In this document: positions 23,290-35,393 of the stretch, piece by piece | How positions within the stretch are numbered: the stretch's first letter is position 1 | Layout of the letters: each line of letters starts with the position of its first letter | NCBI GenBank assembly: GCA_947095585.1 | Contig: OX352765.1 | Span: 79,721,375-79,785,374 of the forward strand | Source: Nephrocerus scutellatus | Lineage: Eukaryota > Arthropoda > Insecta > Diptera > Pipunculidae | Direction of reading: 5' to 3' | Length of the DNA stretch: 64,000 nucleotides | Program-made: the position numbers and the translations under genes | Notes under the pieces: model-generated | The model's input: only the letters and a program-made list of their open reading frames with translations | What the model was told of the DNA's origin: nothing | Databases searched by the model: none

Positions 23290-24560
23290 TATGCCTTCTT
23301 CCTTTTTCAGGTACTCGTGGGTTCCAAAATAGAGAAAATTATTAAAATTTATGAGACTGATACATCTCAAACCGCATCAACCTCAGGTCCTGCTGTTAAG
23401 TTGTATCCAGAGAAGCTGGTGAGCTTTCGACGGCGATCCTTATTCTGGCCTTAACTGAACGGTCTGTTGTTGATCAGCCGATTTTTTTGGAGATTTCGGA
23501 AGGCGTTGCTATAAGGGCCCCTTGTTAATCTCGGAAGTGTTTTGAAATCGAGGACGTGGAGAAATTCACTCAGTCATCTCGGAGACATTTGGATGCTTTT
23601 CCATTGGGAAGGCATTAGATGGACTACAGATACATCAGCAACAGCGCGGATTCATTAAGTTGAACTCGCAGAAAAGAAGGTGTCTTAAGCATGCTCTACG
23701 CTTGGGCAAAGACAGAGAAAGTGCTCTTGCGTTTGTCAAAACCGCGCCCTCCATTTAGCGCGAAGCCAAGCGTGTCAAGTCAGAGGATCAGACGCCACTG
23801 GTATCGGCTATCAAGAACACCAGGGCAGAACCTTTAACTGATGTCCCCACTTTTAGCCAAGTAGCCACTGCCATCAGGTTGGGTATTGTACCGACCGACG
23901 TGACAAAAACTTACAACTGAGATAATGGCTCTTTTTCAAGAGGCGGTTGTAGACATAGACATCTCGATTGAGATGGCCAATAGTGGCGTATGGCCAAATT
24001 TCTCCGGCTCGTATCTCAAATCGAGATGGCTAGTCATCATCCGTTCAGACAGTGCTAGTGCTTCTACCCAAGCTGAGTGTGACGTTGGTGGAAGGGGGAT
24101 ACTTCCCTAAACCACACATCGTCCGTGTTTTTTTCTCCACAGAGTCTAGAGCTCCCATCAGAAAAGATTCTGGCTACTTTCTATACACAAAACGCCGATT
24201 AGCAAGCCAATTCATAGAAGTTATTACAGAGGAAGAAGGAAGTGCGTTCCTCCAACTCGAACTGGCGACTGACGATGCCTCCATGATATGGCTCAATTCC
24301 TACCGCTTGTTGCCCGCTCGACTAGCATTGCCAGTGGGAATGCCAGTCGTGGCGGTTCCAGTAAAACCCCCGCTAAACGGGTTGTGAAACAACTTCTTCG
24401 TTTACCAGTACCGAGGGGCACGCTTATCACAGCGGGTCCGGAATCAAGTGAAGTAAGCAGGTGCCACGTCAGTTTCTTCGACAAGCAACGCAACTGGCCT
24501 GGCTAGTGCTGCTGTCTCCCATCTAACAAGCGGAGCCACTGGGCACGGAAGGAGGAAGAA
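23290..24560 (+). pseudogene. LINE ORF1 (gag-like) relic
   Basis: Broken frames give QVATAIRLGIVPTDVTKT, EIMALFQEAVVDIDISIE, WPNFSGSYLKSRWLVIIRSD, LSVTLVEGGYFPKPHIVRVF (24052-24387 frame), then in other frames QNADLQANSWKLLQRKKE. The pattern GSYxxGxLxIxCxDxxSxxWL followed by a hydrophobic strand and NPxLxTxxWxVxxRKE is that of the small RNA-binding ORF1 product of I/LOA/R1-group LINEs. At least four frame changes. No zinc knuckles recognised. Confidence 0.55.
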
Positions 24561-24610
24561 TGAGTCAGATAAGGTTAGATAATTGGGTCAACCTTACCTG
24601 ACTGCTTGTA

Positions 24611-25192
24611 TAGGGTGTTTTAATAGATGCGCTTCAACTTTTCTCCGATAGGAACAGCGAACGGCGCCATATTTTTTATTGTTCTTTTATCATTTGGAAA
24701 CTTCATTAGTATACATTTTATCATGGAATGCTACACATGTGAACAGCGATTGCAAATTGTACAAATTTTTTATCAAATTAATCGTTCTGTTGCCGCTACT
24801 TTAAGAGCATTACGGCCATTTTACGATCCATTTAACAAGCCAGCTCGTTCGACAATCGATTTTACGTAAAGATCTTGGCCTACATCCGTATAAGATCAAG
24901 CTGACACAACAACTAAAGCCGTTTGACCATTTGAAGCGACGCCGATTCGTCAATTGGGCTCAAGAGCAAATCGAAAATGATGCAGATTTTCACCGAAAAA
25001 TCATCTTCAGCGATGAGGCTCACTTCGTAAAACGTGCACGCGGTGGTCATGCAAAAGAAATCGAGTTTCATACTTAAATGTGTCATATGTATATGTTTAA
25101 ATTCGTTAATAAAAAAAAAAGTTAGTTCAAAAGTCGAACAGTTTGTGTTTTATTCAAAAAAAAAGTTGAAGTGCTCTTATTGAAAAACCCTA
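24611..25192 (+). mobile_element. Internally deleted mariner-like element with TIRs
   Basis: Complete ends. The 5' TIR at 24611-24642 (TAGGGTGTTTTAATAGATGC...) pairs with the 3' TIR at 25161-25192 at about 26 of 32 positions. TA target duplications lie at 24609-24610 and 25193-25194. Inside, ATG at 24723 starts MECYTCEQRLQIVQIFYQIN and RSVAATLRALRPFY, the N-terminal helix-turn-helix region. After a frame change come DLGLHPYKIKLTQQLKPFDH, FVNWAQEQIENDADFHRKII and FSDEAHF (first catalytic Asp). The sequence then jumps to the C-terminus VKRARGGHAKEIEFHT. Everything from after the first Asp to the last ~15 residues is deleted, so it is a non-autonomous derivative of the family seen at 8.3 and 29 kb. 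It lies inside a LOA-group LINE. Confidence 0.9.
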
Positions 25193-25194
25193 TA

Positions 25195-26060
25195 GTAAGG
25201 GAAAGGGCCCTAAAAAAGCTCAATTATTCCGGCAAACTAAATGATCCAGGGAGGACATATGAGTACTATACAGGCAAACAGGCATACAGGTGCCGTAGGA
25301 AATGTAACCATAAGTCTAATCCAAGAGCCTTGGGTTATAAGCGGACTTAATAATATAATATGACGGTTTACGGAATAAGACAAACTAGCGACAGCCTTCT
25401 TGATCAACACAACAATTAACTTTCATTCCAATTCCAGAATTCATAAGGAAGAAACTGGTAGCCCTCCAAGTGGAACTTTCGACCGAGAGGGGCACTCAAC
25501 ATCGTGTGTGCTTCGGCATACTTCTCAGGCGACGACGACAATATTCTGCCAACAAAGGTCCGGGAGCTAATAGAGCACTTTCGGAGCAGAAACTTCCAGG
25601 ACCTCATTGAATGCGATGAAAATACACATCATGCGATATGGGGCAGCAGTGGCATCAATAAAAAGGGTGAGTGTCTTTTAGAATATCCTATTATTAATCA
25701 TGTAGAAATCCTAAATAAGGGTTCTAAGCCTACCTTTTAAATACGTTTTACGAAGACGTACTCGACCCCACATTTGCCAGTCCATTTATCTCCATTTGTC
25801 TCACGAAGCCTCACTATTAGACCATCAGCACATCAGGTTTGACATTCCCGGCAAACTGACACATGCTTCTTCTGGATATGATCATAAGTCTTAGAACTTG
25901 AATCTGTATCGGGGACCTGTCCTCTCTAAAATGGATATGCTTGTCACACATATAGAGTGTACAGGGGATCTAGATGAGGCAGCGTACCAATTAAATGATG
26001 TGAATTCACTAGTTAACCTTCCTCAACTCTTTGTTGAGTTTCCGCTGAGACTGTATACGA
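25195..26060 (+). pseudogene. LOA/R1-type AP endonuclease relic
   Basis: ANRHTGAVGNVTISLIQEPW near 25270-25340 is the start of an AP-type endonuclease (SLIQEPW carries the catalytic Glu). VCASAYFSGDDD and DLIECDENTHHAIWGSS (25504-25740) correspond to the xxxCDANAHHxxWGS block, with NTHH in place of NAHH, followed by LLEYPIINHVEILNKGSKPTF. LLDHQHIRFDI near 25815 is the SDH box with S changed to L. Two or more frame changes; non-functional. Confidence 0.75.
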
Positions 26061-28739
26061 TTTTCCTAAAGTTATAAATTTTAATAAAAGTTTACATTAA
26101 ACAAGTAATGTTTCCTATATTGTAATATAAAAATACAAATTTATTCCTATCGCTTTTGTTAAAGAGCTTCTTGTCTAATCACCAAATTATTCTCACGCTT
26201 AATAGTCTGTTATCATGTATCTGTGCTTTATGTTTTCGAAATAACAAACACCACACTGCTACACCTAAATTGAGTTTTCTTCTCTTCAAGTTTAAGGTTT
26301 CAGTATTTAGTTACGAGTTAAATAAATTGGATCCGACACAACATCAACAACCCGTTCATCAATAAAAAAAAAGAGGAAAAATGAAAAACATCACAACTTA
26401 CAAAATCAAAAACAAAAACCCATTACAAAGATAGACCTTTTCAATATTCCAAAAGCATAATGAGTAGGAATGGTCAGTTAGAACAGAGGACCAGAATGCC
26501 ATATGCGCCGGCTTGCTATAACAATACGACCTGCCCTAAGGCCTAAGGTGTGCTACCTAAACAATATGTGAGTATACACGCCATATGCTGTGCGGCTACC
26601 CTTTAAATTCGTGTCTACTTAAAAAGGGCTTGTAACGTTTCAGTTTTTTGAGGTCCCAAACCTGAAAGACAAAACACAAAACTGATTTCTCACAATAACA
26701 ACAAAAAAAAAACGCACACACGTAATAAATTTTTTGAGTTAGGTAGGCACTGAGAGACGCCTTCTAAACTGAAACGAATGCGATCAGTCGATGTCGATTT
26801 ATAGTGCAGGTCCTATACAAGAAACAGATTGACAACGATGACGAAGCTGATGAAATAAATCTTCCAGAAAATAAAAGTAAAAAACAAAACAGGAATTAAT
26901 GCCGATATAGGACGGGTATTATAGGCCTGCGATACGTTTGTTACCTAAATTTGTAAAACTAAAAAAAAAATCCGAACATAGAGTTAATTTTTTACGATCT
27001 CGCCTTTCCTTTCTATACTCAAATTAGAAACGGCCAAGAAATTAAAAACAACAACAAAAAGGTTAAAATTGGATAGCAGCAGTTGGCTTATGGGTATACG
27101 CTTCATGTTTTCGTTTTTGCTCTCCTTTGAGTTCGACTTATCTTCCTGTGCCGATGTTCATTTGATGATTTTTAACACGATCGTAAGATATCGATCCAAT
27201 CGGATCGTTTATCTGTATCTATTTTGAATATTTCGTGAAATAAGAAACACTTTACCAATTCACTCTGTGACATCTATGACGTTGAGAAGTATCATTTTTC
27301 TTAAGGACATTTTAGAAGTGTTTTAGGTATTGGGTTCGTTTGCTCCACTGAGAATACGAGTGTTGTTCATTGCAGTCCCTTGCCAGTTTATTTGTTGTTG
27401 AAATTTTAAGTGATCCTTGTTACGGAGTTTGATATTCTTGGAAATTTTATGTCGAAATTTTCAGTGTGGATAAAATTTACGTGCATATGGATAGCAGATA
27501 TTTTAGGAATCAAATAACGCAGAGCGGTCCGTCCGCATGAACCCCTGAAGGGTAGACTAAGAATGCCATGATCATCGATCATTCAAAGCATATGGCTGCA
27601 TGAATAGCATATTCGTATTTAGAAATAGAAAAAAATGGAAACTATTTTTAAACACAGTAGGCTACGTAGACTAAAACGTAGTTTTGAAGTCATTGCTATT
27701 TTTAATAGTACACTTGTAATTGATAAAAAGGTTTTTACTTTCATTGTTGCATATTTATTTGTATTTGGCCTTTACTCTTTTTGCTGAAATTGTTTTTAAA
27801 ATCCAATGTTTCTAGTAGAGTTTTATGTTTATTACCTAAATACAGCATATATGCGGGCTGGCTGATGATACTTTTGATCATCTACTTTCCACGAAACTGC
27901 TCATCACGATACTTAATGGAACAGCATAGGACAAGGGATACATACCTAAATGAATATTAGGTCATAAGTGCTAAAATTATACCAGGTGACCTTTAGATAA
28001 CATTATAAGCCACGTCATAAACGTTGATTGGTAAACAATTAATCAAAAATAAAACGTCAAAATGTAACAACGGATAACATTTTTACATCTTTATAGTAGC
28101 CCAAGTAACTGCTTGGTTAGAGGACTATCGCTTTCTACCTAATTCAAAGAAGTAAAACCCGGAAATTATTGTATCCAATTATTGTAACCATAAAGAAGAC
28201 GATGTTGAAACAATATATAAGATGTTGACCAAACATTCAACGAAATTAGCTTTAAAACATCGGCTTCTAGAACTGTATTTGAAAGCTCTGTCCCAATAAT
28301 AGAACGAGAGCCCAAAATTAAAAAAAATAATTTAAAATTCTCTATTAAGACAGCTATGAAACAATTTTATCGGCGCATTAAAAAACAGTGCAAGAAGGAA
28401 AGATCCGCTCGTCAAGTATACTTATGCACTAGGTGTAGGATACCCGTAGGCATTGCTCTACGTTAAGAAAAAGGCAAAGCAGTTTTATGTTCATAGAAAT
28501 AAACAGCAATGAACTAATACAAGATCGAAAAAGCCGACTATAATTAATTGTAAATAAGCGCGTCTTAAATGCCTGCGGGTCATAAAGATGCGCAAACACA
28601 GAAACTAGCAACAAGTCATTATACATTCATGTTGTGCGGTTAACCAAAGTATCCGAGGAAAGGTTTAATATTTTAAGGAGTGTTTTATTGACCACAACAG
28701 AACTTTAAATTTATGAAAATAATACAAAAAATATAATTT
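26061..28739. other. No gene seen
   Basis: Low-complexity AT-rich sequence without domains, repeats or RNA genes that I can support. A short Lys/Arg-rich stretch near 28340-28400 (SIKTAMKQFYRRIKKQCKKE) could be LINE linker debris but is too short to call. Confidence 0.45.
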
Positions 28740-29440
28740 TAATCAAATTGTTTCATGCATTCTAAATAATGATATATGACATTAAGACGTGAATATGGTT
28801 TCTGGCATTCAGCCATAGTAGATATTCTTGACGAAGTGTAATGTTGAAGTCCAATTTTAGGCCACTTTTTCAAACACTGACAGTATGTACTAAACAACAC
28901 CAACTATGTTGGCTTCCAAGGCATCAATTGTGGCTGGTTTATCAGCACAAACTTAACGTGGTACCACAGGAAATAATTGGTAGGCATCAAACTGCACTAC
29001 CTTGAAGGTTAAGTGACAGATCCATTTCTCGAAATCAACATATCGCCAAATTTTGAATTCAATAAGTTGATGGTTACCGTTGCTGTATGGCACGTGGCAC
29101 ATCTCATCCGGATTATATTTTATATCTTCAAACTTATATGATCCTTATATTTTCAAACAAAAAATCAATGATCATGGTACGGTAATGATCTCCATTGACT
29201 GTAAGGCAAACTCCGGCCTTATTTTTGAATAAATAAGATCCACCAGCGTGTAAACCGTACACAACAATAAATGTTTCTGAACATAATGTAGTATGTATGG
29301 TGTCTAGTGGATTGGTTTCACACCACATTAGGAACTCTTGTTTATTAACAAACACATTAAACCAAAAATGAGCCTCATCGCTAAAGACAATTTTGCGATA
29401 AAACAAAGGTCGTTCTTCTTCCTCTCTCCCAGTCACACCT
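28740..29440 (-). pseudogene. Mariner-like transposase relic (copy 3)
   Basis: Minus strand: RPLFYRKIVFSDEAHFWFN (first Asp intact), NKQEFLMWCETNP, TFIVVYGLHAGGSYLFKNKA and VNGDHYRTMIIDFLFE from one 100-codon frame. Then broken pieces WICHLTFKVVQFDAYQLFP and DKPATIDALEANIVGVV, and the C-terminal VFEKVAxNWTSTLHFVKN. The central DGATCHT block is missing between 29130 and 29060. Its C-terminus matches that of the deleted copy at 24.6 kb, so one family. No TIRs found at the expected ends. Confidence 0.8.
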
Positions 29441-29559
29441 GCCTTCCTTCCTCTCTAACTTTGCAATCCACATACTAATCTCCTGTGCTGGATTAAGGTG
29501 TTATACGTATCGAGCCGAGAAAAAACCTAGCTGGGAGCCCAGTTTTAAAAATATCCGTT

Positions 29560-31615
29560 CACGGAGTATTCCGATACATGGCGCACTCCGAATTATCCAG
29601 CCTTATGTGTATATTACGGACCCCTCTTTCTCCGGGAATCAAAATGATAAACAGAAAAAATGTTTATTTTGCAGGTTTCAAATAACAAAAACTTCGAAGA
29701 CCGGTGCTTTTCTTCGACTGTACGCTAGTCGGTGCCATTTATGTCTACAGGATATGCTCCTGCAGCGATGGATATTGGCTTATCTACTGCCGACAAGCTC
29801 AGGGTGGCTTTGATGGATAGACCTTCCATTAGCAGCAGTAGGATTGTAACACCTCATGGTTCCTTAGCTGCTAGTAAATATAAGGGTAGTAAAGATTTCC
29901 CTTATCACACCAGCGAACCTTGTAAGTGAATCTGGTGGATTTCTATCAAGAGAAATATACAACGATCGGCGTAATATGTTTCGGTGTAATTCTGGAGACC
30001 AACAGAGAATCGAGGCAGGTCGCTAAGATAAAATGGACCTAAACCCTTGTCGATAAAGGCAAGAACCGGACCAGCGATGACTCTTTCTCTAAGCAACAGA
30101 GATCGATGTAGGAAACGCTTCGGTTTCTTAAAGACTTAAGGTGCATTATACTAGCAAACCTAGTCACTTCACCGTTATATCTCTGTGGTCCTTCAGCGAT
30201 GTCCTTAAGGAAAAAATTTTAGGTGCAGTGATAGATGACAGCAACACAAACGAAACTATCTCTCCAGAATGGTGGCAATTATTTAATCTAAAGCTGTCTG
30301 GCAGCTTCTTGTCTTTAAGGAAGGAGCATCCAGGACCACCTCCTATCACCCGTGATGGCGGCTGGCATTAAGGCCGCATAAAGCTAATCGCATGTGATGA
30401 TTTGAGATCCCGCGATCTCTATAAACAGGCCATAAGTAACCAAGGGGAGGTTTGGCAAGGCACTAAGCTCGTGGTCGTTGTGAGGGAGGATATCCCAAGC
30501 CGACCGATAACTCGTACCTAGAAACCTATTGACCCTTCTTCTACGGATGAAATACTCCAGCTCTTAAAAATTAGCAATCCCTTACTTTCAACTCACGGAT
30601 GGAATGTCGGCAAGTTGGAAGAGCAAGGGGTTCCTACTGATCCGTGGAAATCATCCTCTGCCTGAGACTAAAGGCGTGATAAGATTTGGATGGGATCACA
30701 CACCAATCGAGTCTATAAGAATGATGAGCTGGACGCAGGTAAACTACCCCGTACCCCATCTGTCAGACTCGAAGCTCCTAATTGCTGACCCTGGAGCATC
30801 TGTCACTGTTCCTTTGATAGATCAAATATGGCGACGAAAGACTAACCAGAGAGTTCTTCAATGAGGACGTACTTCACAGTTCGTCTTCACAAAGCGAAGA
30901 TCTGGAGAATATTGCCTGACTGCAACAAAAATGCTGCAGTTAATTCAGATTAACCTGTAACGCTCTAAAAGGCATCGGCCTCCCCTTCACCCATCATCTC
31001 GTCATCCTGATCCAAGATCCATGGATTGTTTAAATGCTGGTTTGTGTACTCAGGACTCCTGGATATTACAGCAGATAAAGGTAACCATAGATCCTGCATA
31101 TAAGTAAATCGTTGACTCTAGGCGGAATGCTAATGAAAAAACTAATCGTAGGTGATCAAAGCTTAGCGAAAAAGCAGATCTGGCCCAAGCGGGAGCCGAA
31201 AACCTTCAAGTCTTTGATCTCTCAAAAATTGTCGCACATCGGTGCTTTTTTAGGTGTTATCACTGGACAGTGTCTTATAGCAGACAAGCATGCAGCAAGG
31301 CTTGGTGTATTCCCGAATGATTCCTGCAGAAGCTGTTTAGATGAGGAGGAGGAGGAGACCGCATTGTCCATTTTGTCCAGCACTCTCCCAAAAACGTTAA
31401 CACCATATGGGAGTTTTTTTCTACAACCACATTAATGATCTTATCCATATATTGATATTAGCAGTCTCCTACGTCTCATACGAAGCTTTAGTTGGTTCAA
31501 CGAGTAGGTGGAAAAATTTCCTTGATCCACGTGGTGTCACAATAGATCATTACTTGTCCAAGTGCGTCAGTTTTTCACTAACAGCCACCTTAACCTTACG
31601 TAACTAAACCTAACC
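29560..31615 (+). mobile_element. LOA-group LINE: ORF1 joined to 3' end
   Basis: A copy that keeps the 5' part and the 3' end but lacks most of ORF2. ORF1-type blocks occupy about 29730-30960. Near 30960-31010 KASASPSPIISSS and LIQDPWIV look like the start of the endonuclease (LIQEPW box). From about 31110 the sequence is the C-terminal part after RNase H: KKQIWPKREPKTFKSLISQK, HIGAFLGVITGQCLIADKHA, RLGVFPNDSCRSCLDEEEE, then FFYNHINDLIHI, ending near 31615 in a CCTTACGTAACTAAACCTAACC-like tail (shown in part). The same C-terminus follows an RT-RNase H at 57.8-59.7 kb. Confidence 0.7.
29730..30960 (+). pseudogene. LOA-type LINE ORF1 relic
   Basis: Blocks in order: STADKLRVALMDRP (29732 frame), RLRFLKDL and YTSKPSHFTVISLW, LKEKILGAVIDDSNTNETIS, PEWWQLFNLKLSGSFLSL, HPGPPPITRDGGWH (30141-30371), GRIKLIACDDLRSRDLYKQA, GEVWQGTKLVVVVREDIPSR, then in another frame TKGVIRFGWDHTPI (30604-30864). 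The WExxFxLKLxxG...RPGPPPxxxDxGWYKGxxKxxACDD pattern is typical of ORF1 in a widespread LOA/R1-related insect LINE group. The frame breaks at 30370 and near 30520-30600. Confidence 0.65.
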
Positions 31616-33889
31616 TATGGGTTAGTTTTCAACTGACCTAAAGCTCAATCGGCGTAAGAACGACGCATATGGTGGTCTCGTAGATTTAGTTTTTGTACCA
31701 GCTGAATCTTACATGAATATAGGCCATGATCTTTTCCACATTGTAGACGGACAGGGCTCCATTTACTGCGACCGACGACAATTCCATAAATTTTGATTTT
31801 CTACCACACTTTCATTTACAGCAGCAATATTTTCTTCATTGCGCAGATTTCGTTGGTGTGTTGGAGTTATTTTATCAGTTAGAGAGTATGTGGTACAAAA
31901 TCTATCCACAGCTGGAGGAATGGCTTACTAAGATGGACGATATTTGCGACGTAACAATCACGAAATAGTCTGTAAGTTGCACGAATCGACGACTGAATTT
32001 TAAAGTAAATTTGGATAATTTGCTAGCTAAGTGTGCATAATTACTATAACAATGTGTACACAGTATGACAGCTGTTCTATCACTTAACTGAACTTAACAG
32101 TAAGTTATATCGAGCAAATAAAATACCCTTTACTTGTGGGCTTTAGTTGCGTTACGAGTAATGCGGATGGTGCGAGTATATGGATTGGACGTGATATTCC
32201 TGTTCATTTCGGTAGACCTTGAACGATAAAAAGTGACAAGCAGGAAACATTCATACGAGATGCAAGCAAGTCGAATGCGCGATATGATCGTCACCAATAT
32301 GTTTTATCGCACGGTCCTATGTTCCGTCTAAAAGATGCAAGGTGGTCTCAAAAGCACCTGACCAGACTTGTATCCAAGTAATGTATAGGCAAGATTCCTT
32401 GTATCATACAATAAATTTTTCGATTATTTCAATTTGTTCTAGAAAGGAAGTATACAGTACACTGTAGGAAACCATAAATGTAACTATCACACAAACCAAC
32501 AAAAAATTAAAAGACCACATACGAGTACGTGTGACAAATAAACATGCGCACACGCCTTTTGAATCGAATACGAAGCCACCTTCCTTCCTAAGCAAATTGA
32601 ATTATTCTGTGGTCTATGAAGTATGGCATTACGAGAACAAAAATTCAAAATTCCGCGCGTATCAGAAAATACTTAAAATTATTCCATACATGTCCTTTAA
32701 TTTCCTTGTTCTCATACAAGTTTCGTAGAAAATCTCATCGTGACATATGCAAGCATTGTAACAAGTCAAGTGGTATCTGTCATCGGAACACATTAGATAG
32801 TGCCGCGGGTTGCGAGTTTTTATCGTCCAATCGCTTAAAACAGTTAAATGTAGCGCAATAAAACTCTACTGCGAGCGACACATCTTCTTATCGATTTAAA
32901 TGCTCGAAATGTTTTAATGTCCTTTTGTGTTTTAGTGTCCTTTTATTTTGAAAAAGAAACAAACATTTTAGCTTGTTAGTGTTTTTTTCCCCCAACAAGA
33001 GTATAAGTGGGTTTTTTGTCTATTTCTAAAAGGATTGCCAAGCCGCTTATCTAGTTCAAGTTGCTGTAGGAATTAGGAACTTCTTCTTCCAAATGCATAC
33101 GTTCTTGATGTAATACACTGTTGGAATGTGCTGTCCTGTGAGTAGTGTCTCACTCAAACAAGAGAAACACAGCATGTGTGCGAGAACAGCAGTGCCAGCA
33201 ACCACCTAGCAGCCTTGAAGGAACAACAAAAACAACACAGCACAACAAAAAATTGTGTTAAATAAATTTCATTTCACGGCTTCATTCGTCCTGGTAAAGT
33301 GGAACAACAACAACAACAACAAAAAGTAGTACATACAATGTAATATTCATTCGTTTTGGAGGAATGAAAGAAAATTAAATCTTTTAACGTAACGTGTAAT
33401 GAAAGAGATGGGAGTACCCGCAGGGAGTTGATGTGTGCTCTAAATCGGATATATCCTAAAGGAATATCCTTGTACCATTTCCCTGCTTTATATTTACTTG
33501 TCATAATCTTAATTCAGTCCAAAGGTATGTGCAACGTCAAAAAGGAAGTGTGCGAAGATTAACGTTAGGTACGCAGCAGTAATTTATTCACAAAAAAGAC
33601 AGGGCGGTTAGGTTTTTTAATGGATGTGCATTTTAGATAAGGCAATTATTTTTCTAACGCTTGAAAGATAAAACAAAAAGGAATACTTAGGTTTTAGTGA
33701 GTTATCCAGCGTCCAGTTTAGCTTTCTAAAGAGTATAAGAACCCTATAACATTAACCTGGAAAATAACTCATCTGTTTTGGACTTAATAGCTGTTAGTTC
33801 CAAAATAAATATGTTATTCATTTGTTCAAGGGATTTTAAAGAGAGTACAGAAACGGAATTAATAGATAAAGATCTGTAAGATCTGTAGT
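31616..33889. other. No gene seen
   Basis: No domains recognised. A (CAA)n microsatellite lies at 33303-33323. Short frames such as 32404-32595 (-) and 33274-33504 (-) have no support. Confidence 0.45.
33303..33323. repeat. (CAA)n microsatellite
   Basis: Seven trinucleotide units in otherwise unassigned DNA. Confidence 0.9.
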
Positions 33890-35108
33890 TCATATCTATG
33901 CGTTTTAATTTCCTTTCCAAGCAGGATCCTCTTCGCTCATACGAGCTAGGTGTCCTGCCTACCAGAGACTACCGAGATTATTCTCTTCACAATGTCTACA
34001 TGGCGGTAACGCTCGTAGATATCTTCAATATAGAGTCTCCAAAACCGTACTTCCTCACATAGGTGGCCAAAAATTCTACGTAAGACTTTTCTCTCGAACG
34101 CGGCTAAGAGGTCATAATGCTTTTTCTGAACACCTTTGGATCCATATGCAATACTGGTATGACCATTGTCCTATATACCAGCAGTTTGAATGTTATGTTA
34201 AGTTTCTGGATTTGAAGAGTCTTGGCAGACTATAGTAGGCTTTGTTGGCTTTAAGAAACCGTGCGAGTATTTCTGGTTCCAAGATGTTGTCGGCTGCTAC
34301 AGTTGACACGAGATAACTAAAGGATTGCACTACTTCAAATTCGCGATCCACTATTCGAATTGAGGGACCAATGCTGGAGCTTCTGTTCGCAGACGTGGCC
34401 ACCATCTACTTTTATTTGCTCTCATTTATGTACAGCCCAAAAGTTCATGCCGCCCGCACGATCTGGATGAAAGCTTCATGTACAGCTCTTGGGTTTCTAC
34501 TAACGATGTCAATGTCGTCGGCGTAAGCCAGTTACTGAATAGACTTTTATAGGATTGTCCCTCTCGCCATTACATCGGAGTCTTGGATCACTTTCTCTAA
34601 CGCCAGGTTAAAGGGGACGCAGGCCAGTCCATCCCCTTGTCGAAGCCCGTTATAGATGTTAATGGGCTTGATAGTGACCCGAATATTTTAACTTGGCTTA
34701 TAACATTGATCTTGGTCAACCTTCATAGTCGTGTCAGTGTATTTGGGATGTGCAATTCTCTCACGTATTTATAAAGTTCTACTCTGGTTATGCTATTATA
34801 AGGGGCTTAAAAGTCTATAAAAAGATGGTGTAGTTTTGGAACTCTAGAAATTTTTCCATCACCTAACTAAGGGTGTAGATATGATCAGTTGTTGATTTGC
34901 CTTGTATGAAGCTACACTGGTATGGACCAATGATGTCTTTAGCGCATGGGGCTATCCTTTCTTGAAGGAGATACATAGATAGAAAATCTTATACGCGGTA
35001 CTCAGCACGTTATACCACGACAATTGCTGCATTTTGTGATATCTCCTTTCTTACGTATGGGGCATATGATTCCTCTTCGCCAGTCTTCTGGCATCGCTTT
35101 TCCCTCCT

Positions 35109-35393
35109 GTAATAATGTTCGGCGCGACAGACCGTTGCGGTCCAAGGCCTAGCTTCTAGCGACCATTTGTGTTGTGCATGTATATTTTTGAACACAAATA
35201 AAAGGGACCTACAATTTAAGCCCGGGTCCGAACGGCGAATTGAGAAGCTTTCCGTGACAAGTTATTACTCTCGGAACGTTTGTCACCCATTCGCGAGAGG
35301 TTGGACACCTTGGAAAATACTTTTGGTGTTTCTGGGATTCAAACCACGAACCTCCTGCTCAGTAGCCATGCGCTTTTACACTAAGCCACAGTG
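35109..35393 (-). mobile_element. tRNA-derived SINE inserted in RTE-like LINE
   Basis: On the minus strand it starts GGGCACTGTGGCTTAGTG (A box region near 35370-35393), with B box GGTTTGAATCC at 35336-35346, the CCAGAAACACC linker, the body CTCTCGCGAATGGGTGACA and AACTTGTCACGG, and the 3' end CTAGGCCTTGGACCGCAACG and CGCCGAACATTATTAC. CCCTCCT flanks it at 35102-35108 and 35394-35400, probably the target duplication. The other RTE-like copy (11745-11785) reads straight through GCTTCTTCCTCCCATACTTG, the empty site. Confidence 0.85.

Larger units (their letters stand above)
23200..26060 (+). mobile_element. LOA/I-group LINE 5' half, split by a mariner derivative
   Basis: ORF1 remnants (about 23290-24560) are followed by endonuclease remnants (25195-26060). 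The mariner derivative at 24611-25192 sits in the short ORF1-ORF2 gap. RT and RNase H are missing; sequence loses identity after about 26060. The element starts just after the poly(A) of the Jockey copy. Family assignment rests on the combination of this ORF1 type with an endonuclease of the ALIQEPW / DANxHHxxWGS type; an R1-related family is the main alternative. Confidence 0.65.
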
